Part shown: positions 18,914 to 28,400 of the stretch, piece after piece
Numbering within the stretch: the stretch's first letter is position 1
Layout: each line of letters starts with the position of its first letter
Assembly (NCBI RefSeq): GCF_019278525.1
Contig: NZ_CP058986.1
Coordinates: 186,001-250,000 of the forward strand
From: Polaribacter sp. HaHaR_3_91
GTDB taxonomy: Bacteria > Bacteroidota > Bacteroidia > Flavobacteriales > Flavobacteriaceae
Direction: 5' to 3'
Length of the DNA: 64,000 bases
The notes under the pieces: model-generated
Database searches by the model: none
What the model saw: only the letters and a program-made list of their open reading frames with translations
Told to the model about the DNA's origin: nothing
Made by a program: the position numbers and the translations under genes

Positions 18914-18936
18914 GGTAACTTTTAAAATCAAAAAAA

Positions 18937-18968
18937 AAAGCCAAAACAAGTGTTTTGGCTTTTTTTTA
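18937..18968. terminator. Terminator after the subtilase
   Basis: Stem AAAGCCAAAAC and GTTTTGGCTTT with a 4-base loop, A tract before and T tract after. It can act in both directions. Confidence 0.85.
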
Positions 18969-19259
18969 TTCAATTAAAGGTAAAATCATTTTTTCAGGAA
19001 CCACTAAATGTGGAGCTAAATCATGTACAATAGCACGCTCAGTTCTCACTTCTTTAACCAACCAAAAGTCGAATTGTTTTAGATAACGCAAACCTCCGTA
19101 AATTAGTTTTGAAGATTTACTAAAAGTACCAGAAGCAAAATTGTTTTTTTCTATCAAAACAACTTTCATTCCTCTCGATGCTGCATCTAATGCAATACCT
19201 GCGCCTGTAAAATCAATACGAATAATTAGTACATCAAATTCAGTAGATTGTAAATATTT
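18966..19259 (-). pseudogene. Remnant of the 5' part of glpD
   Basis: The frame reads the glpD protein from about residue 16 (EFDVLII) to about residue 110 (MILPLIE) and then stops at a TAA embedded in the protease terminator. It keeps about 93% DNA identity with glpD, but the FAD-binding GGGITG is changed to RIDFTG, the start region is missing and the C-terminal 80% is absent. It cannot make an active dehydrogenase. No in-frame stop has appeared within the remnant, so the loss may be recent, or a short peptide from the internal ATG (19167-19169, 67 residues) could be made. I regard expression as unlikely. Confidence 0.9.
18970..19255 (-). repeat. Direct repeat copy B (glpD remnant)
   Basis: Partner of 15204-15489 in the same orientation. 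The two copies bracket the protease gene and its terminator. See the pseudogene entry for the changes. Confidence 0.9.
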
Positions 19260-19417
19260 TAAGTTAAATTAATAAAAGAATAGTTATGTTAAAACTAATC
19301 TTTAGCAAAGTACAAAAAATGCAATCTATTCGATTTATCTTTTTAGAAATATTTTCGGAAACGTATTTTAACTTTTTTTTTAAACCATTTTCACTATTTT
19401 TATCGAAAATAAATAAA

Positions 19418-19852
19418 ATGGCAATATTAGATTTATATCCTAAAGGAAAACACAAACAAGAAATCGGGCATTTTGCAAATATTGTAAAAATTGCAAAAAT
19501 AGACGGAGAAATTACAGATGATGAAAAAGAATTATTAATACGAATGGGTAAGAACTTAAACTTAACGTTAGATGAGTTTGCTGTTATTCTTAATAATCCA
19601 GAAAAATTTCCAACAAATGCACCTGCAAATTATGAAGATAGAATAGAACGTTTGTATCGTTTGGCTAAAATGATTTTGGTTGATGGAGAAGCAAAGTTAA
19701 TTGAAGTTCAATTGATGAGAAAAATAGCTGTTCGCCTACATTTTTCTCATGATAATGTAGAAAAAGTTTGTGACGAAGCCATTCATTTAGTTTTAAATGA
19801 GAATGATTTATCCGATTTTACTAAGGCAATAAAGTTAGTGAACAAGGTTTAA
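19418..19852 (+). CDS. TerB-like (tellurite resistance/Co-chaperone DjlA-type) helical protein
   Basis: I start this at ATG 19418 (MAILDLYPKGKHKQEIGHF, 144 residues). The frame is open 44 codons further upstream, but that part is low-complexity and Phe-rich, and family members start close to this methionine. The body matches the TerB fold: paired helices with KIDGEITDDEKELLIRMG near residue 30 and VDGEAKLIEVQLMRKIAVRL near residue 90, each an acidic calcium-binding-like loop. Relatives are implicated in stress response at the membrane. The exact role is unknown. The next gene starts 7 bases downstream. Confidence 0.8.
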   Translation: MAILDLYPKGKHKQEIGHFANIVKIAKIDGEITDDEKELLIRMGKNLNLTLDEFAVILNNPEKFPTNAPANYEDRIERLYRLAKMILVDGEAKLIEVQLMRKIAVRLHFSHDNVEKVCDEAIHLVLNENDLSDFTKAIKLVNKV

Positions 19853-19859
19853 TTTTTAA

Positions 19860-20489
19860 TTGCAAACAATTCACAACCTAGAGCTGTGGTTGTCCTGGAT
19901 GGACGATCTTGCAGAGCAAGATTATGTAATTATTGATGATTTTATAGACAACAACCTTTATAAACAAATTAAAAACTTTCTTTTTGAAAAAATAGATGTT
20001 TTTGATAAAGCAGGTATTGGTTCTCTTAACCAACACACAATAAAAAAAAACATTCGTGGTGATAAAACCTATTGGTTAAATAAAGACAGAGATGCGGCAC
20101 TTAGTGGTTTTTGGAATTTATTAGAAGAAACTAAAAGTACGTTAAATAGGTATTGTTATCTAAGTTTATCTGGCCAAGAATTTCATTTAGCTCATTATCC
20201 TTCTGGAGGTTATTATAAAAGACATTTAGATCAATTTGAAGGTAGAAATAATAGAATGATTTCTATGATTATTTACCTTAATGATAATTGGGAAACAGAA
20301 AATGGTGGACAATTAGAAATTTTAGATAAAAACAAAAAATTACAATTAGTAGCACCTATTGCAAAAAGATGTGTTTTATTTAAAAGTGATAAAGTACCAC
20401 ATGCTGTTTTAAAATCTTTTAAAGATAGGTATAGTTTAACGGGTTGGTTGCTTTACCAACCAACAAGTTTAGGCCCCTTATTAGGGTAA
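19860..20489 (+). CDS. 2-oxoglutarate/Fe(II)-dependent oxygenase (prolyl-4-hydroxylase-like)
   Basis: A 209-residue protein of the P4H/PKHD-type dioxygenase superfamily. Counting from the TTG at 19860, the iron ligands are His122 and Asp124 (KRHLDQF) and His181 (VPHAV), and Arg190 (KDRYSLTGW) should bind 2-oxoglutarate. The core double-stranded beta-helix is marked by MISMIIYLNDNW and ENGGQLEIL. The start is uncertain: TTG 19860 lies 7 bases after the TerB gene, while an in-frame ATG at 19899 gives 196 residues. The substrate could be a protein proline or other residue. Co-transcription with the TerB-like gene is likely. Confidence 0.88.
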   Translation: MQTIHNLELWLSWMDDLAEQDYVIIDDFIDNNLYKQIKNFLFEKIDVFDKAGIGSLNQHTIKKNIRGDKTYWLNKDRDAALSGFWNLLEETKSTLNRYCYLSLSGQEFHLAHYPSGGYYKRHLDQFEGRNNRMISMIIYLNDNWETENGGQLEILDKNKKLQLVAPIAKRCVLFKSDKVPHAVLKSFKDRYSLTGWLLYQPTSLGPLLG

Positions 20490-20523
20490 TTATATTTTTC
20501 TTTTTTATAAGTTACTCAAAACA

Positions 20524-21066
20524 TTATTCCAATATTTGGGAAGGTAAACCATCAATACTTGTTTGGTTTTTATCTTCCCAATACTTTTTAATACCCTCTT
20601 TTCCTTGTTCAGTTGCCCAATCATTTAATTCATTTCTTTCGCCTTTATAATCGTAAAAAGGAATAGACATTCCGCAAGAAGTTTGTGCAGATGCTATAGA
20701 AATGTCAAATATCTGACGTGTTCCTGGAGTTTCTGGAAACAGTGTAATTAAATCATTCCAAGAAGCATCTCCTTCTTTAATTTCTTTTCCTTTACCGTAT
20801 AATCTAAGAATGTTTGGTGCACCTTCAAAAGCACAAAACATTATGGTAATTCTGTCGTTTTCTAATAAATGAGCAGCAGTTTCGTTTCCGCTTCCGGTAA
20901 CGTTTAACCACAAAACACGGTTTTCATTTATCACTCTAAAAGAATCCATTCCTTTAGGAGATAAATTAATTCTACCATTATTTGGAGCCGTAGCTACAAA
21001 GAATATTTTTTGAACTTCTATAAACTTTTGAAGCCTTGAAGTGATTTTTGTATAAAATTTTGACAT
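20524..21066 (-). CDS. Pyridoxamine 5'-phosphate oxidase-family protein
   Basis: This 180-residue protein belongs to the split-barrel FMN-binding superfamily (PPOX class). The N-terminal FFVATAPNNGRINLSPKGMDSFRVI segment and the RVLWLNVTGSGNETAAHLLENDRITIMFCAFEG block are typical of the small pyridoxamine-phosphate-oxidase-related proteins widespread in bacteria. It lacks features that would single out PdxH, so it is probably a general flavin-dependent reductase or oxidase rather than the vitamin B6 enzyme. It is a single gene, convergent with the oxygenase. Confidence 0.85.
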   Translation of the reverse strand: MSKFYTKITSRLQKFIEVQKIFFVATAPNNGRINLSPKGMDSFRVINENRVLWLNVTGSGNETAAHLLENDRITIMFCAFEGAPNILRLYGKGKEIKEGDASWNDLITLFPETPGTRQIFDISIASAQTSCGMSIPFYDYKGERNELNDWATEQGKEGIKKYWEDKNQTSIDGLPSQILE

Positions 21067-21155
21067 AATCGTAATTATTAGTCGACCAAATTACAAAATA
21101 ACGATTGATAATGTGGTTTAATAATTACTACCTTTAGCATTCTAAACATTTTTTT

Positions 21156-22631
21156 ATGGAATATGGATTTTTATCAGTAATACCACCTATTGTGGCAATC
21201 ATTTTAGCCTTAAAAACCAAACAAGTGTACATTGCCTTGTTATTAGGTATTTGGTTTTCTTGGTTGATCATAGAAGGTTTTAATCCGTTATCCGGAACTT
21301 TGGCAATGATAGAAGGCATGGTAAATGTTTTTCAATCTCAAGGAAATACAAGAACCATTATGTTTAGTGCTTTGGTGGGTGCATTACTAATTTTTATTCA
21401 ATATTCTAGGGGAGTAGAAGGGTTTATCAATATTATTAATAGAAGATTAGAAAAACTTGAAGGTAAAAAAACAGGTTATAGCAGAGTAATGGTTCAAGTT
21501 TTGGCAACTTTTACGGGCTTATTACTTTTTGTTGAAACAAGTATTAGTTCTTTAACTGTTGGTACGTTGTATCGTCCTATTTTCGATAAATTAGGTATTC
21601 CAAGAGAAAAACTAGCCTATATAGCAGATTCTAGTTCAGCACCATCATCCATATTAATTCCGTTTAATGCTTGGGGCGCTTTTATTATGGGACTTTTATT
21701 AACACAAGGCATAGACAAACCTTTTGCAATGATGATTGCCTCTATTAAATATAACTTTTATCCAATTTTAGCCATCGGAATTTTGTTTTTTATCATCTTA
21801 TCTAAAAAAGATTTTGGCCCAATGAAAAAAGCCGAAAAAAGAACCAAAGAAACAGGAGCGTTAATGAACGAAGGCTCTACACCAATGATTTCTGATGAAA
21901 TTACGTCATTTCCTCCAAAAGAAGGAATTGAAGCAAAAGCGTATAACATGATTGTACCGCTTTTAGTGATGGTTTGTATGATGCCAATAAACTTAATTTA
22001 CACAGGTTGGGATGCTGTAAAAGAGGCTACATCTACTTTAGACCATATAACACAAGCAATCGGAGAAGGTTCTGGTTCATCATCGGTTTTATACGCAGTA
22101 ATTACTGCTTTACTGGTTGCCATGGCAATGTATTTTATACAAGGAATTATGAAGCCAAAAGAAGCTGTTAATTTAACTTTAAAAGGAATTAGTGAGCTCA
22201 TGCCATTAGCGTTGTTAATGTTGTTGGCATTTGCCATTGGAGATGCTTGTAAAGAACTAGAAACTGGAATTTACGTAGCCAATGTTACCAAAGATTGGTT
22301 GTCACCAGAATTGTTACCGGCTGTGGTTTTTATCATTAGTTCGTTTATTGCTTTTTCTACCGGAACCTCTTGGGGAACTTTTGCCATTATGTTGGCAATT
22401 TCTATACCTATGGCAAATATTCATGGAGCAGATCCAACTATTGTGGTCGCTGCAACTTTAGGAGGTGGCGTTTTTGGAGATCATTGTTCGCCAATTTCAG
22501 ACACTTCTATTATATCTTCTATGGCGTCTGCTAGTGATCATATAGACCATGTAAAAACACAATTACCGTATGCCTTAGTTGGTGGCGTAATTACAATTTT
22601 AATGTATTTGGCTATTGGTTTTTTAGGCTAA
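21156..22631 (+). CDS. NhaC-family Na+/H+ antiporter
   Basis: A 491-residue integral membrane protein with about 11-12 hydrophobic segments. The conserved NhaC features are visible: the ADSSSAPSSILIPFNAWGAFIMG block near residue 155, FSTGTSWGTFAIMLAISIPMA near 400, and GGGVFGDHCSPISDTSIISSMAS near 440, where the acidic and polar residues form the ion path. Relatives exchange Na+ for protons, or malate/lactate plus protons. A marine setting fits sodium export. It is a single gene. A dispersed palindromic repeat follows it. Confidence 0.93.
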   Translation: MEYGFLSVIPPIVAIILALKTKQVYIALLLGIWFSWLIIEGFNPLSGTLAMIEGMVNVFQSQGNTRTIMFSALVGALLIFIQYSRGVEGFINIINRRLEKLEGKKTGYSRVMVQVLATFTGLLLFVETSISSLTVGTLYRPIFDKLGIPREKLAYIADSSSAPSSILIPFNAWGAFIMGLLLTQGIDKPFAMMIASIKYNFYPILAIGILFFIILSKKDFGPMKKAEKRTKETGALMNEGSTPMISDEITSFPPKEGIEAKAYNMIVPLLVMVCMMPINLIYTGWDAVKEATSTLDHITQAIGEGSGSSSVLYAVITALLVAMAMYFIQGIMKPKEAVNLTLKGISELMPLALLMLLAFAIGDACKELETGIYVANVTKDWLSPELLPAVVFIISSFIAFSTGTSWGTFAIMLAISIPMANIHGADPTIVVAATLGGGVFGDHCSPISDTSIISSMASASDHIDHVKTQLPYALVGGVITILMYLAIGFLG

Positions 22632-22661
22632 ATTAGCTTTTTAACGATCCTTTTTAAGAAT

Positions 22662-22745
22662 TTGGGCGTTACCACAAGGGTCGCGCTTTCCACTATATCT
22701 TTTTGCGAAAAACAAAAAGGATGCCTTTGCAATCGCTAACGCGAG
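22662..22745. repeat. Dispersed palindromic repeat, GGGCGTT family, copy 1
   Basis: The element begins TTTGGGCGTTACCACAAGGG, continues with a GCGCTTTCCACTATATCTTTTT segment and ends near AAAAAGGATGCCTTTGCAAT-CGCTAACGCG. It closely resembles 44352-44441 in order and spacing. Such GGGCGTT/CTAACGC elements occur between genes in many Flavobacteria. It can fold back on itself through AAAAAGGAT/ATCTTTTT. Confidence 0.7.
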
Positions 22746-22775
22746 CATATTTGCAAACAAACTGTAATTTTGTTT

Positions 22776-22870
22776 AGTTTGTCATTTCTAAATGAGCTTT
22801 TTTAAGCGATTGAGAAACCTCATGATGCTTGTTTGCTTTTTGTTATCAATTCAATATGACTTCTCTTAAC
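22776..22870. repeat. Degenerate member of the GTCATTTCGA palindromic repeat family
   Basis: Begins TTTGTCATTTCTAAATGAGC, has a central GAGAAACCTCATGATG-like portion and ends near ATATGACTTCTCTTAACGTT. It is recognisable only by comparison with the better copies at 42076, 47832 and 50843. Confidence 0.45.
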
Positions 22871-22910
22871 GTTGAAGAAATAAATTTAAAGGTTTTTCAA
22901 ATTCTTCACT

Positions 22911-22952
22911 AAAATAAAAAAACCTCTTTAAATTTTAAAACTTAAAGAGGTT
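22911..22952 (-). terminator. Terminator of the RND efflux operon
   Basis: An 11-bp perfect inverted repeat, aacctctttaa (22921-22931) and ttaaagaggtt (22942-22952). Read on the minus strand it is followed by a T-rich tract. It lies just after the last gene of the operon. Confidence 0.85.
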
Positions 22953-22976
22953 AATAAATATATATGAAAGATCCTT

Positions 22977-23372
22977 TTACTCAGCTAGAATAGCACGTTT
23001 TTTAATGCTATCAATCATACGCAAAGCACCTTCTTTAATAGTGTTTTCTTTAAAGAGAAATGTTTTTTCATACAAAGTATTTCCCTCGAAAAAAGTAACC
23101 TGAAAACGGTTGTTTAACTTGAACAACTCTGGTTGAATAAATTCAATTTTAGCAAAAGAATTTGCTGGAAGTTTGTCTAATTTTTTACGGAATAAAGATG
23201 TTATTTTAGTCTCAGAAAAGCCTTGTGTAACAACTACCATCATTTCTAAATCAATATTTTTATTATTGATGATATAGACATTCCAATCGTTGGTGTTATA
23301 AATATCATTGTATTCATAAGCGATTGCCATTTCTACGTCGGTAACTTCTGGTATTTGAATGTCTTTTTTCAT
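22977..23372 (-). CDS. Conserved hypothetical protein at the end of the efflux operon
   Basis: A 131-residue soluble protein with no signal peptide or membrane segment. It has an acidic N-terminus (IPEVTDVEMAIAYEYND) followed by alternating beta-like segments (WNVYIINNK, MVVVTQGF, FAKIEFIQP, FQVTFFEG, YEKTFLF). Proteins of this type are common in Flavobacteria, but I do not recognise a named domain. It starts 9 bases after the TetR stop and precedes the operon terminator, so it should be co-expressed with the efflux genes. Function unknown. Confidence 0.7.
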   Translation of the reverse strand: MKKDIQIPEVTDVEMAIAYEYNDIYNTNDWNVYIINNKNIDLEMMVVVTQGFSETKITSLFRKKLDKLPANSFAKIEFIQPELFKLNNRFQVTFFEGNTLYEKTFLFKENTIKEGALRMIDSIKKRAILAE

Positions 23373-23381
23373 AAAAAATAA

Positions 23382-23978
23382 TCAAGAAAATAATTTATTT
23401 GTGTCTTTGTAATTTGGTGTAATTACACCTTTTAAATTATTAACAATAAGGTGTTTAAAAACACTTTCTACACCGTATTTATCAAAAAGATTTATAGGTT
23501 CAAAAACTAAACTTTTTAGTTTTGTAAAATACAAATCGCAAAACAAATTAATATTTAAATTTTTGCAAATATACTCTTTTTCTATAGCCTCTTCTAGTAA
23601 AGGTTTTAAGTTGGTTTTTATAAAATTGACTTTAAAATCAATAAAAACAGCATCTGCTTTGTGGTGATATTTTTTAATTCCATATAAAAAAGTCGGTTGA
23701 AAATAGTCTAAATATTGAAAATTGACTTTTTGAATTAAAATTATTTTTTCAATAGGATCTTCTGTAGTTTTTAGAATTTTATCTATTTCGTGCAGGTATT
23801 TTTCAATAATAAAACGAACCCCTTTAGAAATGAGTTCGTCTTTAGTTTTAAAGTGTTTGTAAATGGTTTTTTTAGAAATACCAAGTTCGGAAGCGAGCTC
23901 GTTCATAGAAAAACGCTTGCTTCCAAACTTGATAAAATTTGTAATAGAACATTCAATAAGTTCTTGTTTACTAACCAT
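23382..23978 (-). CDS. TetR/AcrR-family transcriptional regulator
   Basis: This 198-residue regulator has an N-terminal helix-turn-helix (about residues 22-43: RFSMNELASELGISKKTIYKHF) and a divergent helical ligand-binding domain. It lies 9 bases after the outer-membrane factor gene, inside the efflux operon rather than divergent from it as is usual for TetR repressors. It could autoregulate the operon along with the GbsR/MarR-type regulator at the other end. The ligand is unknown. Confidence 0.9.
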   Translation of the reverse strand: MVSKQELIECSITNFIKFGSKRFSMNELASELGISKKTIYKHFKTKDELISKGVRFIIEKYLHEIDKILKTTEDPIEKIILIQKVNFQYLDYFQPTFLYGIKKYHHKADAVFIDFKVNFIKTNLKPLLEEAIEKEYICKNLNINLFCDLYFTKLKSLVFEPINLFDKYGVESVFKHLIVNNLKGVITPNYKDTNKLFS

Positions 23979-23987
23979 TTTAAGTTA

Positions 23988-25421
23988 TTATTTTAAACCT
24001 CCACCCAAAGCTTCGTATAAGTTTACAACAGATTGTAATTGTTGTAATCTACTACCAATCACTTTAATTTCTGAGTTTAACGCACTTTGTCTAGCTGTTA
24101 ATAAGTCTAAATAAGTAGCATAACCATTCTTTAATAATTCGTCAGAATTTTTTTCTGCTTTACGCAAAGCTTCCACTTCGTTTTGTAAGAATTCGTACTT
24201 TTTATTTTCAGAATTAAAAGAGTACAAAGCATTTGAAACTTCGTTACCTGCAACTAATAAAGTCTTTTTAAAATTTAAAAGCGCTTGTTCTTGTTGTGCA
24301 ATAGCAACTTCTTTTTGCGTTTTTAGTTTTCGCTTATTAAAAATAGGTTGTGTTAAACCACCAACTATATTTGCAAATAAAGAGTTTGCATTAAATAATT
24401 TATCTAATTCTAAACTTTGCAATCCGCCAGCAGCGGTTAACGTTAAAGAAGGATATAAACTACTTCTAGCAACATTTGTCAATTCGAAAGCACTTATTAA
24501 GTTATACTCAGCAGCAATTACATCTGGTCTGTTACTTAGTAATTCTGAAGCAAAACCTAATTTCATTTCAGTGGTTATAGTCTGGTCTTCTAAACTACTT
24601 CTTTCCACTTCCTGAGGTGTTTTACCCAATAAAATACTTAATGTATTTTCTGCTCTAAATAGTGCAACTTCTAAATCTACTTCTAATGCTTTTGCATTAT
24701 TGTATTGTGCAATATTTTGATCTACTGCAACCTGATTTGTTAAACCTGCTTCTTTTAAAGCTTTAATAGTTTCTACTCCTTTTTCTCTTGTTTTAATAGA
24801 TGTTTTGGTTATTTCTAACTGTGCATCTAAAGCTAAAATACTGTAATACGTAGCTGCAATACTAGAAATCAATTGCGTTTTTACGGCTTGATGTCCGGCA
24901 ACACTTTGTAAATAAGCTGCTTGAGTTGCACGTTTATTGCTTCGTATTTTTCCCCAAATATCTGCTTCCCAAGAAAGTGATGCAGTAATATCCCATTGAT
25001 CTGTAGAAGTATCTGTTAAAAATGCTCCAAACTGGGTATTTTTAGATAATTCTTGATGTGTAAGATTAGGACCTACACTTAAAGAAGGTAAATAACCTGC
25101 TTTTCCTTGTTTAGCATATGCTTCGGCTGCAACTATTTGTTGAATTGCAATACGAATGTCCATATTGTTTTGCAAGCCTTCTTCTATATATTGCTGCAAA
25201 TAGGTATCTGTAAACAAGTTTCTCCAAGATACATCTGCCATAGATATACTATCTGATGGCAAATTATCTGTTCTGTACAAGTTTTCTGTTTCTTCTACTG
25301 TTGGTCTTGTATACTCTTTGGCAACAAAACAACTTTGTAACGTAAAAGCCATTACAGCTAAAACGACTCCTTTTTGAAGGTTTTTATTTTTTATAATTGA
25401 TATCATCTTATTCTTCTTCAT
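23988..25421 (-). CDS. RND efflux outer-membrane factor (NodT/OprM-type lipoprotein)
   Basis: This 477-residue TolC-family channel is the outer-membrane exit duct of the tripartite pump. The N-terminus carries a lipobox (FTLQSCFVAKEYTRP, Cys near residue 31), as in the NodT/OprM group. Two OEP repeats follow, with the SWEADIWGKIRSNKRATQAAYLQS and GLTQPIFNKRKLKTQKEVAIAQQEQALLNF segments. Start choice: ATG at 25421 overlaps the pump gene by 14 bases, while an in-frame ATG at 25406 (MISIIKNKN) would remove the overlap. Either is possible. Long coiled-coil-forming helices are evident from heptad patterns. Confidence 0.94.
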   Translation of the reverse strand: MKKNKMISIIKNKNLQKGVVLAVMAFTLQSCFVAKEYTRPTVEETENLYRTDNLPSDSISMADVSWRNLFTDTYLQQYIEEGLQNNMDIRIAIQQIVAAEAYAKQGKAGYLPSLSVGPNLTHQELSKNTQFGAFLTDTSTDQWDITASLSWEADIWGKIRSNKRATQAAYLQSVAGHQAVKTQLISSIAATYYSILALDAQLEITKTSIKTREKGVETIKALKEAGLTNQVAVDQNIAQYNNAKALEVDLEVALFRAENTLSILLGKTPQEVERSSLEDQTITTEMKLGFASELLSNRPDVIAAEYNLISAFELTNVARSSLYPSLTLTAAGGLQSLELDKLFNANSLFANIVGGLTQPIFNKRKLKTQKEVAIAQQEQALLNFKKTLLVAGNEVSNALYSFNSENKKYEFLQNEVEALRKAEKNSDELLKNGYATYLDLLTARQSALNSEIKVIGSRLQQLQSVVNLYEALGGGLK

Positions 25422-28400
25422 TTTGTTGAGAAATAACTGCTGGTTTACTAGAAACTTTTTCTTGTAACCATTGAAATAATATAAATAGTATCGGAATTAC
25501 AAAGACTCCTAAAATGGTTCCTATCAACATTCCTCCAACGGCACCTGTACCGATAGAATTGTTTCCTTCAGATCCAACTCCTTTTGCTAATACTAATGGC
25601 ATTAAACCAAGAATAAAGGCAAATGAGGTCATTAAAATAGGACGTAAACGAGATTTTGCTCCATGTATAGCTGCATCAGAAATACTTTCTCCATTTTTAC
25701 GTCTTTGCAGCGCAAACTCCACAATTAATATGGCGTTCTTGGCGAGTAGACCAATTAGCATGATTAAAGCAATTTGGAAATATATGTTGTTTTCTAATCC
25801 AAAAAACCAGGTACTTATATAGGCTCCGAATACACCAAAAGGAAGTGATAATACCACTGCAAATGGTAATAAATAACTTTCATATTGTGCACTTAATAAG
25901 AAATACACAAATAGAATACTCAATGCAAAAATAAATATAGTTTGGCTACCCGCACTTACTTCTTCTCTTGTTAAACCAGAATATGCAATGGTGTAGTTAC
26001 TTGGTAATTTTGCAACTTCTTCTTCAATAACTCTAATAGCATCTCCAGTACTATAACCTTCGTTTGTTGCACCAGTTATGGTTGTAGAATTAAACAAGTT
26101 GAAACGCGTTACCGATTGTGGCCCATATACACGTTCTAATTTTACAAACTGTGTAATTGGTGTCATTTCACCAGAGTTTGTTCTTACATACATGCTATTT
26201 AAATCATCTACGGTTGCTCTGTCATCTGGTAAAGCTTGAATATATACTCTAAATTGTTTTCCGAATTTTGAAAAATCAGAAGCATAAATTCCCCCTATAT
26301 ACCCTTGTAATGTAGAGAAAATACTACTAATAGGTACGCCTTTTTCTTTTGCTAAAGGCACATTAATTTCCATTTCATATTGTGGGTAATTTGTACTGAA
26401 AGAAGATTGTGCATATTTAACTTCTGGATGACTCATTAAAGCCATTGCAAATTCTTTATTTGCTTTGTCTAAGTCTTTAAATTCTCCTCCAAATTTATCT
26501 AATAAATTTACTTCGAAACCTGCAGAGTTACCAAAACCTCTAATACTTGGTGGTGAGAAGAAAATAATTTTTGCTTCTGGAATGGTAGCTGCAATTCCGA
26601 ATAACTTACCTGTAATGGCCTGTACAGAAGTAGAAGGATCTTCACGCTCTCCCCATTCTGCTAATTTTATAATTCCAAAACCATAATTTGATCCAGCTCC
26701 ACTAATTAAACTTCTACCTTTAATAAAGTTTACGGCAACAATACCGTCTATATCTTTTATTTTACTGTACAAATCTTTAGATACTGCGTTCGTTCTGTCT
26801 AAAGAAGCACCTGCTGGCAACTCTATATTTGCAAAAAGAATTCCTCTATCTTCATTAGGTACAAAACCGGTTGGTGTTTGTTCTGATGCCCAAAAAATAC
26901 CAACAATAGCTAAGACTAATAATAAACCAGATACCCATTTTCTTTTGTATAAGAAATGTAGTGATTTTCCATATCTTTCTACCGTAGCGTTAAAACCACG
27001 ATTAAATAACGTGTAAAAACGTTTTAAAGGACTTTTACCTTTTATTTCTTCATCTTCTTTATGTGGTTTTAATAATAAAGCACATAAAGCCGGACTTAAT
27101 GTTAATGCGTTTACTGCAGAAATAAGGATTGCAATAATTAATGTAACTCCAAATTGCTCATAAAAAACACCTGTTGGTCCAGAGATAAAAGTTACTGGAA
27201 TAAATACAGCTGCCATTACCAAAGTAATAGATATAATGGCTCCTGAAATTTCGTTCATGGCAGTTAAAGTTGCTTTTTTAGCACTCTTTTCTCCTTCATC
27301 TAATTTGGCATGAACGGCTTCTACAACCACAATGGCATCATCTACCACAATACCAATTGCAAGTACTAATGCAAATAGTGTTAATAAGTTAATTGAGTAT
27401 CCAAAAACATTCAAGAAAAAGAAGGTACCAATAATAGAAACGGGTACAGCTATCGCAGGAATTAATGTAGATCTAAAATCTTGTAGGAAGATAAATACCA
27501 CTAAGAACACCAATAAAAAGGCTTCTAATAATGTATGTATTACTTTTTCTATAGATGCATTTAAAAACAAACTTGTATCGTAAGGCACAAAAACATCTAA
27601 TCCTTCTGGTAGGTCTTTTTTAACAGACTCTAACGTCTCTTTAATGTTTTCAATAATTACTTTTGCATTAGAACCTTTTGTTTGAAAAATCCCCATAAAA
27701 ACCGCAGGATTTCCTTTACTCATTGCATTAGAAGCATAAGATTGTGCATCTAATTCTATTTCAGCAACATCATTTAGACGCAAAAATTGTCCGTTACCTA
27801 ATGCTTTTATAATAACATCTCCATATTGTTTTTCTTCTTTAAAACGACCACTATAGGTTAATGTATATGAAAATGATTCTCCACTATTCTGACCTAAAGA
27901 ACCTGCAGCCGCTTCTAAGTTTTGTTCTGCTAAGGCTGCTGTAATATCTGAAGGAATTAAATTATAAGCTGCTAATTTTTCTGGTTTTAACCAGATTCTC
28001 ATGGCATAATCTTGTTGAGAGAATACACTTACATCTCCAACACCACTAATACGTTGCATAGCAGGAATTACGTTTATTTTTAAATAATTCTGAATAAAAG
28101 TAGCGTCGTAATTGTCGCTTTCAGAATACATAGAAATAAACATTAATGCACTGGTTTCTTGCTTTTGTGTTGTTACACCAGTTTGTACAACCTCTGCAGG
28201 TAACAATGGTGTTGCTCTAGCCACACGGTTTTGAACGTTTACTGCAGCAATATCTGCATCTATTTCTTGACTAAAATAAACAGTTATTTCTGCTGTACCT
28301 GTGTTAGATGCTGTAGAGGTAATGTACGTCATACCTTCTACACCATTAATTTGCTCTTCAATAGGTATAATTACACTTTCTAAAACTGTTTCTGCGTTGG

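Noticed and set aside
19286..19417. Upstream extension of the TerB-like frame (44 codons from ATG 19286)
   Set aside because: The extension is Phe-rich and low in complexity, the family starts near MAILDLYPKGK, and no match to known TerB N-termini is seen. I used ATG 19418.
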